A stretch of 64,000 nt of DNA, from contig JALHPN010000001.1 of the NCBI GenBank assembly GCA_022842465.1, forward strand, positions 62,001 to 126,000. The letters are read 5' to 3'. This DNA is from Polyangiaceae bacterium (lineage in GTDB: Bacteria > Myxococcota_A > Polyangia > Polyangiales > Polyangiaceae). Shown here piece by piece: positions 52,675 through 62,178 of this stretch. How positions within the stretch are numbered: the first letter of the stretch is position 1; every line of letters starts with the position of its first letter. The position numbers and the translations under genes are program-made. The notes beneath the pieces were generated by a model, which was not told where the DNA came from, ran no database searches, and saw only the letters and a program-made list of their open reading frames with translations.

Positions 52675-55233
52675 ATGTCTCTTCGCGCGTCTCGCTTTCC
52701 CTCGCTCGTCGCCGTCAGCACCCTCGCGCTCCTCGCCGCGTGCGCCGCCCCCGAAGGCGACGAGACGGGCTCCGCGGCCGACGAGATCCGCGCGCTCGAC
52801 GCCTACTGGGCCGACGCGAAGAAGCTCGACCTCGCCGATCTCACCCGCCTCTCGGCCGGCTTCGCGACCGACGCGCTGAACGATCAGCTCACCGGCGGCC
52901 GCGTGGGCGCGCGCTTCGAGACCCCCGTCGTCTTCGCCGCCCGAGCCCGCCCGAACCGCCTCCTCCCCGACGGGGCCGAGGTGAAGGCGCTCGACACGAT
53001 CGTGAGCGGCCTCGCGGCGCGGTTCGGCGAGTCCGAGCTCGGCACGCAGGTGAACGCGGCGCGCCTCGCCCACCTCTCCTCGACGGCGGACGACTACTTC
53101 GTCGAGTCCGCCTTCCAGGTGAACGCTGGCCTCGCCCACGGCTGGAGCTTCGCGGCCCCCGGGCTCGGTGACGCCGGCGTCACCGTCGGCTTCGACGCGA
53201 ACGCACAGCTGGGCTCGCGCGTGATCGTCGCGACGAAGGACAGCGGCCTCCGCGCGCTCGTCTCGTCTCCGCTCGCCGCCGTGAAACAGATGCGAGGCTT
53301 CCTCTACCCGCGCTCGATGAACGACATCCGCGCGATGAAGCCCGGCGAGATGTTCGCGCTCCGTGGCGCAGGAAGGCTCGGCGCGAGCTTCGGCGTCGGC
53401 GCCCCGCTCCTCGTCGCCGAGCCCACGAGCGCGCTCACGTACCGCATCGTCGTCTCCGCCGGGGTCTCCGGCGTCGTGACCGGGCAGGTCGACGTCCAGG
53501 TCGTGCGCCTCCCCGGAGACGAGGTGGTCGTCGACATCGGCGTCGAGAACGGGCGCGGCGTGCGCTTCGACGCGGCCCTCCGCGACGGCTGGGGAATCAA
53601 GGGGATCTGCGAGGATCTCCGGCCGTGCCTCCGCACCGTGAACCTCGCGGGCAAGAGGATCGATCTCGCCGCGGCCGTGGAGAAGGCGATCGAGAAGCGG
53701 GTGAACGAGTACCTCACCTTCCAGGTCCAGGCCTCCGCCGGCGTCACGAACGGGCGCGTCAGCCTCTCGCGCTTCCGCTTCCACCTCGATCGCGGCGACG
53801 CGACGGAGACGTCGAAGGCGCTCGAGCAGCTCCTCAAGTTCGACCTCCGCCTCGCCCAGGCGCTCTACAACCGCGACCTCGGGGACGCCGCGCCCGCCGT
53901 CATCGCCGACTTCGACGCCGTCCGCGCCGCGACGACCTCGACGCGAAACTTCGGCTTCGAGGTGCTGGGGATGAACGTCTACCACCGCGCGGTGGTCGAC
54001 CGGCAGGGGACGTTCACCGTGCAGACGCCGGACGGCGCGCGCGCGGTGCTCTTCGACTACCTCCGTAAAGACGCAGGCTGGTTCCAGTCGAAGCACGCCT
54101 TCACCCGCACCGGGATCGCTGCGGAGACCGTCTCTGCCCGCGATCCGCGGCGCTACCGGAGCGAGGCGCAGCTCTTCGTGCAGACCGTCTCGGCCGACGA
54201 CTACATGGACGACGACTTCGTGGTCGACAGCGTCGACGCCGTGCTCCTCGGCCTCGCCGGCAAGGACGTCGTCGCCACGCTCGACAGGTTCGGCAACGGC
54301 ATGCAGCGCGAGCTCTGGCGGCGCTGCCCTGCGACGGAGACGAACAGCGGTCAGCGGCAATGGAATGAAGCGTGCAATCTGCAGCTTCTCGACGACCCGG
54401 GCTTCGTCGCGATGAAGCGCCAGGGGCTCGCCGCGATCGAGCCGGGGATCGCGCGGCTCCCGGATGACGTCAAGGCGCTCGTCCGGAAGGCCGCGGGCGT
54501 GAGGCTGACCCTCCAGTCCGTCGGCATCCACGACTTCGACGCCACGAACGGGCCGAAGACGGCGTTCACCTTCGACATGCGGTTCGACGACAAGGCGCTC
54601 GAGGCGATGACCTCGAGGCCGAAGCGGGAGTACGCGTCGGCGCTCCGCGAGATGCTCGTCTCCGGCCGGGTCCCACGTCAGGACGCCGTGAGCGCCGAAG
54701 GAAGGGCGTACTTCGCGCGGATCTACGACGGCGAGTGGGGCCCGGCGCTCGCGGCCATGGCGGACCGCTTCGAGGCCCGCGCCTCCGCGTACAAGCGCAT
54801 CGCCGACGCCGAGAAGCTCCTGCCCGCCGCGCTCTCCGGGAAGCGCTTCGTGCCGAGCCCGATCGGGCTGAAGTTCACGGTGACGGCGGACGAGCGGTCG
54901 ATCGTCGAGAGCGCCGTCCTCCGCAGCACGAGCCAGGACCGCGCGCTCGCCGCGACCGCGCTCTTCGACGCGCTCTACGAAGGCGCGCACGCCTTTCAGG
55001 GCGCCTCGCTGCACCCCGAGCACATCGCGGCGTTCCCGCTCCTCGCGATGGTGCCGGCGGCGAACCTCGAGATCGCGATGAAGGTCGACGCGGAGGTGAA
55101 GAGCACCTGGTTCGCGCCGCGGAAGCGCTTCCAGAAGGCGGGCTTCGCGAGCGTCACCGCGACGGCGAAGGGGAGGGACGTGACGTCCCTCGGCGGGATG
55201 TTCGACCTCCAGACGATGGCGGGCGCGGACTGA
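52675..55233 (+). CDS. Very large predicted lipoprotein of unknown function
   Basis: The 852-residue protein has a signal and lipobox LLAAC (Cys23). It reads as an alternation of strand-rich domains (ALTYRIVVSAGVSGVVTGQV, TFTVQTPDGARAVLFDYL) and helical ones (DAAAVEKAIEKRVNEYLTF, MKRQGLAAIEPGIARLPDD). I recognise no family or catalytic motif. The ATG at 52675 is preceded by a GTAGGTGTAGGTA direct-repeat stretch that lacks a canonical ribosome site. A 189-base gap separates it from the divergent gene at 52485. Its 3' end converges on another lipoprotein gene with 16 bases between stops. Confidence 0.75.
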   Translation: MSLRASRFPSLVAVSTLALLAACAAPEGDETGSAADEIRALDAYWADAKKLDLADLTRLSAGFATDALNDQLTGGRVGARFETPVVFAARARPNRLLPDGAEVKALDTIVSGLAARFGESELGTQVNAARLAHLSSTADDYFVESAFQVNAGLAHGWSFAAPGLGDAGVTVGFDANAQLGSRVIVATKDSGLRALVSSPLAAVKQMRGFLYPRSMNDIRAMKPGEMFALRGAGRLGASFGVGAPLLVAEPTSALTYRIVVSAGVSGVVTGQVDVQVVRLPGDEVVVDIGVENGRGVRFDAALRDGWGIKGICEDLRPCLRTVNLAGKRIDLAAAVEKAIEKRVNEYLTFQVQASAGVTNGRVSLSRFRFHLDRGDATETSKALEQLLKFDLRLAQALYNRDLGDAAPAVIADFDAVRAATTSTRNFGFEVLGMNVYHRAVVDRQGTFTVQTPDGARAVLFDYLRKDAGWFQSKHAFTRTGIAAETVSARDPRRYRSEAQLFVQTVSADDYMDDDFVVDSVDAVLLGLAGKDVVATLDRFGNGMQRELWRRCPATETNSGQRQWNEACNLQLLDDPGFVAMKRQGLAAIEPGIARLPDDVKALVRKAAGVRLTLQSVGIHDFDATNGPKTAFTFDMRFDDKALEAMTSRPKREYASALREMLVSGRVPRQDAVSAEGRAYFARIYDGEWGPALAAMADRFEARASAYKRIADAEKLLPAALSGKRFVPSPIGLKFTVTADERSIVESAVLRSTSQDRALAATALFDALYEGAHAFQGASLHPEHIAAFPLLAMVPAANLEIAMKVDAEVKSTWFAPRKRFQKAGFASVTATAKGRDVTSLGGMFDLQTMAGAD

Positions 55234-55249
55234 CCGCGCGATGAGCCCC

Positions 55250-57028
55250 TCAGAGGTCGCGCGCGATCACGACGGGCCCACAAAGCGCCTTCGCGCCGAG
55301 CGACGCGAGCGCCTTCACCGCCGCGTCCGCCAGTCCCTCGGTCGCCCAGACGACGAGCCGCGTCTTGCCCTCGACGAGCCCTTCGGCCAGGCGCGGTGAG
55401 GGATCTTCGTAGCGGCTCTCGAGCTCCTCTTCGGAGGAGGGTGCGGCGTCCGCGCCCCCGCGCGCCGCCGCGGGCGCTCCCGCGTCGACGGCGAGCGGCG
55501 CGAGCGCCGCCTTCACGGACGCAGCCGTCGTGCTCTCGGGGAAGACGAGGAAGCGGTCCTTGCACGCGCTCGGCTTGCCCGAGCGTCCACGCACCCCCGC
55601 CTCCTCGCGGGGGATCGTGCCGGCGATCCTCGCGCGCTGGACGGACACCGACGGGAGTCGGGCCACCGCGCCTCGCGACTTCGTCGAGAGCAAGAAGGCC
55701 TCTCCCGCGGCGCGCGCGAGCACGACGACGTCGTCCCCTTGCGCGTCCACCGTCTGCGCCTCGAGCGCGGCCGCGTCCTGCCGCACGACCTCGTTGCCGA
55801 CGAGCTCCTTCACCGGCACGAACGCGGGTCGATTGTAGGTCGGCACCGCCCACGCTTGCGGATCGAGCGGATCCTCCGAGGTGCGCGGCAGCGCGACGTC
55901 GCTCCACGCGTCGCCGTCCGCGCTGCGCTTCTTCAGCTTCCCGTCGGCCAAGGTGGCCCAGAGCTCGCCGTTCGGCGCGGACGACACGGACCGGATCGCC
56001 GCGCCGCCGAAGGGGCTCGCCTTCGACCACGTCTTGCCGTTCCAGCTGTGGAGCTCGCCGTAGGCGGCGACCCAGATCGCAGCCGGGCTCGCCGCGGTCA
56101 CGGCGGGATCGAGGTCTTGGCCCGTGTCGTCCCGCGCGTGCTCGACGAGCCACTCGACCTTCGCCGTCATCGCCTTCGGTGGGTACCGGAGGACGCCGAG
56201 CTTCCGCTTCTCGGTCGCTCCGCACGCCTCGACGGCGATCACCAGGGTGCCGTCCAGCCCCGCGCTCATCGTCAGCGGACAGACGCCGGGCGGGATCACG
56301 GGCGCCGCGCCCTTGCCCGCGAGGACGGTCACCTTCGCGGGGCGGATCTCCGCCTGGTTCGCGTAGTACTCCGAGCCCTTCGGGTAGAGCGAGCTGTCCG
56401 GGATCTCGCGCACGCCGCGCTCGAGCGCGATCACCGCGCCGTCGCGCCGGGCGGCGCTCCACATGCCCGCGCCCGCCTTCCCGGTGGAGAACCCGTTCGG
56501 ACCGAGCTTCCGCGTCGCCATCTGCGGGCCGCTGCGCATGTAGTCGCGCTCGTCGACGAGCACCGTCGTCGCGTCGTCCGACCAGACCCAGCGGAACGCG
56601 GCGGGCGCCTGCGTGATGACCGAACGGTATAGCGCTTCGCGCTCGAGGCCCTGCGAGAGGAGCTCGACGGTGAGTGGCGCCCCCGGTCCGTTCGCGCGCG
56701 CCCGCGCGAACTCGACCGCGAAGACGAGCCCGCCGCCCGGGAGCCGCTGGACCAGCGGCGGCGCGCACCCGACGTACGCCTGCGATCCCATCGGGCACGG
56801 TTGCCACATGTAAGGGCCGCGCGCGACGATCACGAAGGGCGACGTGGGCTCCGGCGCGGCGACGGGGGCCGCGTCCGGGCGCGCGACCGCCGCCTGGGTC
56901 GACGCGTCGGGGACCACCTCCGGGACCGCGCGCAGCTGTGGGGACTCCGTCCCGCGCGTGCAGCCGACGACGGCGCACGCCGCCACGAGCGAAGATCCGA
57001 GGAGAGCCCGACGAGAACGCGTCGCCAT
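55250..57028 (-). CDS. Predicted lipoprotein with a beta-propeller-like region
   Basis: The 592-residue protein starts with an Arg-rich signal and lipobox VVGC (Cys23). It continues with an Ala/Pro-rich spacer. The central part has repeated WD-like or sialidase-like blades such as AIWVAAYGELHSWNGKTW and ELWATLADGKLKKRSADG, where a strand ends in W-x-A or G-K-W turns. This suggests a beta-propeller, often used for protein or carbohydrate binding. The C-terminal third is Ala-rich and helical. No catalytic residue set is visible. It is divergent from the transglycosylase gene at 57112 by 83 bases. Confidence 0.75.
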   Translation of the reverse strand: MATRSRRALLGSSLVAACAVVGCTRGTESPQLRAVPEVVPDASTQAAVARPDAAPVAAPEPTSPFVIVARGPYMWQPCPMGSQAYVGCAPPLVQRLPGGGLVFAVEFARARANGPGAPLTVELLSQGLEREALYRSVITQAPAAFRWVWSDDATTVLVDERDYMRSGPQMATRKLGPNGFSTGKAGAGMWSAARRDGAVIALERGVREIPDSSLYPKGSEYYANQAEIRPAKVTVLAGKGAAPVIPPGVCPLTMSAGLDGTLVIAVEACGATEKRKLGVLRYPPKAMTAKVEWLVEHARDDTGQDLDPAVTAASPAAIWVAAYGELHSWNGKTWSKASPFGGAAIRSVSSAPNGELWATLADGKLKKRSADGDAWSDVALPRTSEDPLDPQAWAVPTYNRPAFVPVKELVGNEVVRQDAAALEAQTVDAQGDDVVVLARAAGEAFLLSTKSRGAVARLPSVSVQRARIAGTIPREEAGVRGRSGKPSACKDRFLVFPESTTAASVKAALAPLAVDAGAPAAARGGADAAPSSEEELESRYEDPSPRLAEGLVEGKTRLVVWATEGLADAAVKALASLGAKALCGPVVIARDL

Positions 57029-57111
57029 GGCCGCGAGGATAGACGCTCCGGCGCCCGCCGGCCTGCGCGTCTTTCGCGCCGGAAACGATCGCGACGTGCT
57101 CGAATGGAGCC

Positions 57112-58026
57112 GTGCGCAGGCATTCGGAGCGCTCCTCGGCGCGACGCTGGACGGCGCTCGCCGCCGTCGCGGTCCTGCTCGGCGCGTGCGCGCCAGGGGC
57201 CCCGGTCGCGGCGTCTTCGGCGGTGAGGCCGCCGTCGCGACCGCGCGCGGTCGCGAGCTCGCCCCCGTCCTTGGAGCCGTGCGGCGACACCGCGGAGGGG
57301 TTCGACGTGTGGCTCGCGTCGTTCCGCGTCCACGCGGCGGCGCAGGGCATCCCCGAGGACGTGGTCGCGCAGGCGCTCGACGACGTCACGTACGACGACT
57401 CCGTCATCGCGCTCGATCGCTCGCAACGGGCGCACAAGGTCTCGTTCGAGGCGTTCGCGGCCTCGCACGTCACCAAGGCGCGCGTGCGCCGCGGGAAGCA
57501 GAAGCTCGCGGCGCACGCCGACCTCCTCGCGCGGATCGAGCGACGCTTCGGCGTCGCGCGCGAGATCCTCGTCGCGATCTGGGGGCTGGAGACGGACTTC
57601 GGCGCGAACCAGGGCTCGACGCCGAGCCTCCGCGCGCTGGCCACGCTCGCGTACGACTGCCGGCGCTCGGACCTCTTCCGGGGCGAGCTCGAGAGCGCGC
57701 TCCGCATCCTCCAGCGCGGAGACCTCCGCGTCGAGAGGATGGTGGGTGCGTGGGCGGGCGAGGTCGGACAGACGCAGTTCCTCCCCTCCTCCTACGAGCG
57801 TTTCGGGATCGACTTCGACGACGACGGGCGCGTGGACGTCGTCGGGAGCGTGGACGACGCGCTCGCCTCGACCGCCCACTACCTCTCCGCGAACGGCTGG
57901 CGCGCCGGGGAGAGCTGGGCGGAGCGCTCGTCGAACTTCGTCGTCCTCGCCTCGTGGAACCGCTCGGAGACCTACCGGAAGACCATCGCCCTCTTCGCGA
58001 CGAAGCTCGCAGCACCGCCGAGGTGA
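57112..58026 (+). CDS. MltB-type lytic murein transglycosylase lipoprotein
   Basis: The 304-residue protein has a signal with lipobox LLGAC (Cys26), a spacer, and a family 103 glycoside hydrolase-like domain. The catalytic acid is Glu160 in IWGLETDFGANQG. AGEVGQTQFLPSSYERFGID is the hallmark segment of the family, followed by ASTAHYLSANGW. It cleaves the N-acetylmuramic acid-GlcNAc bond of peptidoglycan with formation of a 1,6-anhydro product, from the periplasmic face. It starts at GTG. It is probably a housekeeping or growth enzyme. It is convergent with the small membrane protein gene, 18 bases between stops. Confidence 0.92.
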   Translation: MRRHSERSSARRWTALAAVAVLLGACAPGAPVAASSAVRPPSRPRAVASSPPSLEPCGDTAEGFDVWLASFRVHAAAQGIPEDVVAQALDDVTYDDSVIALDRSQRAHKVSFEAFAASHVTKARVRRGKQKLAAHADLLARIERRFGVAREILVAIWGLETDFGANQGSTPSLRALATLAYDCRRSDLFRGELESALRILQRGDLRVERMVGAWAGEVGQTQFLPSSYERFGIDFDDDGRVDVVGSVDDALASTAHYLSANGWRAGESWAERSSNFVVLASWNRSETYRKTIALFATKLAAPPR

Positions 58027-58044
58027 CGGCCTCTCCCGACGTGC

Positions 58045-58581
58045 TCAGGGTCCGTCTTCGGCGCGCTCGTCCCTCGGGACCCAGCCGTGCTTGCGGAGGA
58101 AGACGCGGACCTTCGCGAGCCACTCGCTGGCTTCGATCGGGGTGAGGCGTTCTTCGGGGACGAAGACGGGATCGGCCGGGGCGGCGCGCTCGAAGGCGAG
58201 CCGCACGCGCTCGGAGGGGCCGGCGCCGCCGCGGCCGCCGGTCGCCGGCCTCATCTCCTTGTCGAGCGCGACGTCCCAGAGGTCGTCGAGAGGGAATCGC
58301 GCCACGACCTCCTTCGTCCTGTCGCGGGAGACCTCGACCTCGGCGCCGTCGATGCGGAGCACGAACTTCCCCGCGTCCGGCTTCCGGAGGACGAGGAGGA
58401 CGACGACCCCGACGCCGAGGCCGAAGAGGCCCATCAGGGGCGAGACCGCCTTCGCGAGCACCGCCGCGACGACGGCAGGCAGGATGAGCGGCGTCATCGC
58501 CGTCCCCGACGTCGTGCTCTGATCGCCCGGCGCCGGCTTCGCGTCGACGACGAGCTCCCGCGGCGCCTCCTCCGCGCTCAC
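58045..58581 (-). CDS. Small membrane-associated protein downstream of argS
   Basis: The 178-residue product has two hydrophobic helices in tandem near residues 33-65 (LILPAVVAAVLAKAVSPLMG, LGVGVVVLLVLRKP). A hydrophilic C-terminal domain follows, with a strand-rich segment FVLRIDGAEVEVSRDRTKEV and a terminal helix (EWLAKVRVFLRKHGW). The topology suggests a membrane-anchored soluble domain. I recognise no family. It starts at GTG in a GTGA overlap with argS, so it is the third gene of the rlmN-argS unit and is translationally coupled to it. Confidence 0.75.
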   Translation of the reverse strand: MSAEEAPRELVVDAKPAPGDQSTTSGTAMTPLILPAVVAAVLAKAVSPLMGLFGLGVGVVVLLVLRKPDAGKFVLRIDGAEVEVSRDRTKEVVARFPLDDLWDVALDKEMRPATGGRGGAGPSERVRLAFERAAPADPVFVPEERLTPIEASEWLAKVRVFLRKHGWVPRDERAEDGP

Positions 58582-60317
58582 ATCCGCTCGGGCGCGTGGA
58601 TCCCGAGGAGCGAGAGCCCCTCGGCGAGGGTCTTGGCCGTGAGCTCGGCGAGGGCGACGCGCGACGCGCGCACCTCGCCCTCGCTCTTCAGCACCGGACA
58701 GCTGTCGTAGAACGACGTGAAGGTCTGGGCGAGCGTGTAGAGGTAGCCCGCGAGGCGGTGCGGCTCGAGGGTCGTCTCCACGCTGCGGACGGCCGCGCCG
58801 AAGCCGAGGACCGCGAGGGCGAGCTTCCGTTCGCCCGGCTCGGTCACGACGATCGCGCCGGGCGCGACCTCGGCCTCGGCTGCCTTCCGGAGGATCGAGC
58901 GGATGCGCGCGTGCGCGTACTGGAGGTAGCCCGCGGTGTTCCCCTCGAACGAGACCATGCGCTCCGGATCGTAGACGTAGTCCTTCACGCGATCGGTCGA
59001 GAGATCTGCGTACTTCACCGCGCCGATGCCGATGATCTTCGCGAGCGCGTCCTTCTCGTCCGCGCTGAGCTCGGGCGCCTTCTCGGCGAGGACGGCGGCC
59101 GCGCGCGCGACGGCCTCGTCGAGGAGATCGACGAGGCGGACGGCGTCGCCCGAGCGGCTCTTCAGCATCTTCTTGTCGGGGCCGAGGACGGAGCCGAACG
59201 CGACGTGCTCGGCGCGCGCAGGCGCCGCGAGCCAGCCGAGCTCCTTCGCGGCCGTCATCACCATCGCGAGGTGCTGCTCCTGGGGGGCGCCGACGACGTA
59301 GAGGATCCGCGTCGCGTGGAGCTCCGAGAGCCTGTACCGGATCGCGGCGAGATCGGTCGTCGCGTAGCCGTAGCCGCCGTCGCTCTTCCGGACGATGAGC
59401 GGGAGCGGGTTGCCTTCCTTCGTCTTGAAGCCGGCCGGGAAGAGGCAGAGCGCGCCGTCGCTGACGACGGCCTTGCCCGAGCGTTCGAGCTCCTCGCAGA
59501 GAGGGGCGAGTCGGGGGTTGTAGAAGCTCTCGCCGCAGATGTCGGCGTCGCGGAGCGTCACGTCGAGCTTCTCGTAGACGTCCTGGAAGTACCGCGAGGA
59601 GACGGCGACGAGGCGCTGCCAGAGCGCGAGCGTCTCCGCGTCGCCCGACTGGAGGGCGACGACGCGCTTCCGCGATCGCTCCGCGAACGCCTCGCTGGTG
59701 TCGAACTTCCCGCGCGCGGCCTTGTAGAAGGCGCCGAGCTCGCCGACGGACGCGTCGTCGCCTGCGCCTGCGCCGCCGGTGACGTCGACGAGGTGCTCGA
59801 GGAGCATGCCGAACGGCGTTCCCCAGTCGCCGACGTGATTCTGGCGGATGACGCGGTGGCCTCGCCACGCGAGCGTGCGCGCGAGCGCGTCGCCGATGAC
59901 GGTGCTCCGGAGGTGACCGACGTGCATCTCCTTGGCGACGTTCGGCGCGGAGTAGTCGATCGCGATCGTGTCCTTCACCTCTGCCTGGGCCACGCCGAGG
60001 CGATCGGCCGAGCGAGCGTGCGTCGCCGCCTTGCCGAGGAGGGCCGAGGTGACCGTGAGGTTCAGGAAGCCCGGGCCCGCGACCTCGACGCTCGCGACGA
60101 CGTCGGGCGCGTCGATCTTCGCCGCCACCGCCTGTGCGATCTCGCGCGGGGGCTTCCCGAGCTTCTTCGCGAGCGCCATCGCGAAGTTCGCCTGGGCGTC
60201 GGCGCGATCGGAGCCGCGGAGCGCGGGATCGAACGTGGCGGCCACCTCCTCGCCGAGCGCGATGCGCGCGGCCTCCCGGAGGACGGGGGCGAGGGCCTCG
60301 AGCGGGTCGACGATCAT
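58578..60317 (-). CDS. argS: Arginyl-tRNA synthetase
   Basis: ArgS charges tRNA-Arg with arginine. The 579-residue length is normal. The N-terminal tRNA-binding domain is followed by the class I signature HVGH at 132-135 in SAPNVAKEMHVGHLRSTVIG. A KMSKS-like loop is seen as KMLKSRSG, and the C-terminal helical anticodon-binding domain ends with ALAELTAKTLAEGLSLLGI. AGGAAG lies about nine bases before the ATG at 60317. A GTG at 60341, overlapping the rlmN stop as GTGA, would add eight residues and cannot be excluded. It overlaps the downstream membrane gene by four bases. Confidence 0.96.
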   Translation of the reverse strand: MIVDPLEALAPVLREAARIALGEEVAATFDPALRGSDRADAQANFAMALAKKLGKPPREIAQAVAAKIDAPDVVASVEVAGPGFLNLTVTSALLGKAATHARSADRLGVAQAEVKDTIAIDYSAPNVAKEMHVGHLRSTVIGDALARTLAWRGHRVIRQNHVGDWGTPFGMLLEHLVDVTGGAGAGDDASVGELGAFYKAARGKFDTSEAFAERSRKRVVALQSGDAETLALWQRLVAVSSRYFQDVYEKLDVTLRDADICGESFYNPRLAPLCEELERSGKAVVSDGALCLFPAGFKTKEGNPLPLIVRKSDGGYGYATTDLAAIRYRLSELHATRILYVVGAPQEQHLAMVMTAAKELGWLAAPARAEHVAFGSVLGPDKKMLKSRSGDAVRLVDLLDEAVARAAAVLAEKAPELSADEKDALAKIIGIGAVKYADLSTDRVKDYVYDPERMVSFEGNTAGYLQYAHARIRSILRKAAEAEVAPGAIVVTEPGERKLALAVLGFGAAVRSVETTLEPHRLAGYLYTLAQTFTSFYDSCPVLKSEGEVRASRVALAELTAKTLAEGLSLLGIHAPERM

Positions 60318-60337
60318 GGTGGCGCTTCCTAGCGGAG

Positions 60338-61408
60338 TCACGCGCCGGAAGCCACCCGCGGCAGGGTCCTCCGCGCGTCCGTCGCGAGTGTTCCGCAGGC
60401 TCCCCGGGCGTCGCGCGCGCGGTTCTTCCGCACGGTGACGAAGGCTCCGCCCTCGCGGAGCCGCGCCACGAAGCGGTCGACCACGTCGCTCGCGGGCTCC
60501 TCGAACGGCGAGCTCGCGTCGCCCCACCCGTTGAAGGGGATGACGTTCACGACCGTGCGAAAGGGGAGGGCGCCGGCCCAGGCCGCGAGGAGCGCGGCGT
60601 CCTCTTCGCGATCGTTCTCGCCCGCGAGGAGCACGTACTCGAGGAAGACCTTCTCGTGGGGACGCGCCGGCCAGCGCGCGAGCGCCTCGTGCAGCGCCGC
60701 GAGCGGCCAGCGCTTCCCGATCGGCATGAGGCGTGATCGCGCCGCGTCGGTGACGGCGTTCACGCTCACCGCGAGGTCGGGGCGCGGGACGGCGCGGGCG
60801 AGCCGCTCGAGGCCGGGGACGTGGCCTGCGGTCGAGACCGTGATGCGGCTCGGGGCGACGCCGAGGCCCGCCTCGTGACAGAGGACCGCGATCGCGCGCG
60901 CGACGTTGTCCACGTTGTGGAGCGGCTCCCCCATCCCCATGAAGACGAGGTTCACGCGCTCTGGCGAGCGCGGGCCGTACGCGTGCAGCACCGCGAGGAG
61001 CTGCCCTACGATCTCGTGCGCCTCGAGGTTCCGGACGAGCCCCATGCGGGCGGTCGCGCAGAACGTGCAGCCCATCGCGCAGCCGACCTGGCTCGAGAGG
61101 CAGACCGTCACCCGCTCGCCTCGCACCGCGCGCGGCATGTGGACCGCCTCGACGCGCGCGCCGTCCGCGAGCGCGAGGACCAGACGCCTCGCGCCGTCGG
61201 CGGAAGGGCGCTCCTCGACGATCCTGGGGAGCGAGAGGTCGAGGCCGGTGCGATCGACGAGATCGCGGCCCGCGCGCGCGAGGGCGGGCCCGTCGGGGCT
61301 CCACGTCGCGAGCCGGTGGAGCCGCCCGAAGAGGTGCCGCGGATCGCGGGCGTAGCCGAGCGCGCGGAGGTCCTCCGGCACGAGGTCCCAGGCCGAACGC
61401 GTACCCAT
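60338..61408 (-). CDS. rlmN: RlmN-family radical SAM 23S rRNA/tRNA adenine methyltransferase (divergent)
   Basis: RlmN methylates C2 of adenine in 23S rRNA and some tRNAs. The radical SAM cluster motif is CAMGCTFC (Cys110, 114, 117) in VTVCLSSQVGC. Further family segments are VFMGMGEPLHN, AVSVNAVTDAARSRLMPI and VNVIPFNGWG. The second catalytic cysteine is Cys338 in GACGTLATD. The N-terminus lacks the typical RA-x-Q-x-x-x-W motif of canonical RlmN, so it could be an RlmN-like paralogue with a different RNA target. The ATG at 61408 is used; 61438 is also possible. It leads the three-gene operon with argS. Confidence 0.85.
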   Translation of the reverse strand: MGTRSAWDLVPEDLRALGYARDPRHLFGRLHRLATWSPDGPALARAGRDLVDRTGLDLSLPRIVEERPSADGARRLVLALADGARVEAVHMPRAVRGERVTVCLSSQVGCAMGCTFCATARMGLVRNLEAHEIVGQLLAVLHAYGPRSPERVNLVFMGMGEPLHNVDNVARAIAVLCHEAGLGVAPSRITVSTAGHVPGLERLARAVPRPDLAVSVNAVTDAARSRLMPIGKRWPLAALHEALARWPARPHEKVFLEYVLLAGENDREEDAALLAAWAGALPFRTVVNVIPFNGWGDASSPFEEPASDVVDRFVARLREGGAFVTVRKNRARDARGACGTLATDARRTLPRVASGA

Positions 61409-61540
61409 GACGCTCCACTCTACCTCGCACCACGACATTCGCGTCGTGGAGGGTGTCTCCTCGCGGCCCCCTTTCCGCCTTCCGCCCGTGATCGCACGGG
61501 CATTCCCGGCCGGCACGTCGCCTGCTCGGGGCGCCGTCCC

Positions 61541-62137
61541 ATGACATCTCGCTTCCTCTTCGCGTCCTCCGTCGTCGTCGGCCTCCTCCTCGCCTCGCGC
61601 GCCGCGCGCGCCGACGAGACTCCGCAGAAGGCCGACCCTCCGGCCGAGAAGGAGGATCGCCGCGTCTACCTCTCGCTCTCGCCGGTGCACCTCCTGCTCG
61701 GCATCGGCGAGCTCACGGGGGAGGTCCGCGTGCATCGGAAGATCGGCGTCGCGGGCATCGCGGGCTTCGGCAAGCCGAAGGACGGCCTCACGGACACGCG
61801 CTACACGGCGTGGGAGCTCGGCGGTCAGCTCGTGACGTACCCGATTGGTCACTTCGACCACGGCATGCAGCTCGGCGTCGAGGCGCTCTACGCGGGCGTG
61901 TCCGGGGAGAGCTCCTTCGGTGGCCAGCGCATCAGCGCGAGCGCGCAGGGCTTCGCGGTCGGACCGATGATCGGGTACAAGCTCGCGACCGACATCGGGT
62001 TCTCGTTCAACGTGCAGGGCGGCGTCGCGTACTTCGCCGCCGCGGGGCAAGCGTCGGGCGGCGGGGCGTCGGCGACGTCGATCGCGGCCCCGACCGTGCT
62101 CCCGATCGTCAACCTGAACGCCGGCTGGTCTTTCTGA
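61541..62137 (+). CDS. Predicted outer-membrane beta-barrel protein
   Basis: The 198-residue protein has a signal (ending RAARA-DE), a charged spacer, and then amphipathic strands ending at aromatic residues, such as VYLSLSPVHLLLGIGELTG, AWELGGQLVTYPIG and FSFNVQGGVAYFAA. The last residue is Phe (NLNAGWSF), the usual terminal aromatic for insertion by the BAM machinery. Size and pattern fit an eight- to ten-stranded small barrel. No function can be named. The start ATG at 61541 begins the signal. It is divergent from the RlmN-like gene by 132 bases and 41 bases before the next gene. Confidence 0.8.
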   Translation: MTSRFLFASSVVVGLLLASRAARADETPQKADPPAEKEDRRVYLSLSPVHLLLGIGELTGEVRVHRKIGVAGIAGFGKPKDGLTDTRYTAWELGGQLVTYPIGHFDHGMQLGVEALYAGVSGESSFGGQRISASAQGFAVGPMIGYKLATDIGFSFNVQGGVAYFAAAGQASGGGASATSIAAPTVLPIVNLNAGWSF

Positions 62138-62178
62138 CGGGCCCAAGGCGGTGGCCGCCCACGGGTCTCACGCGAGGC

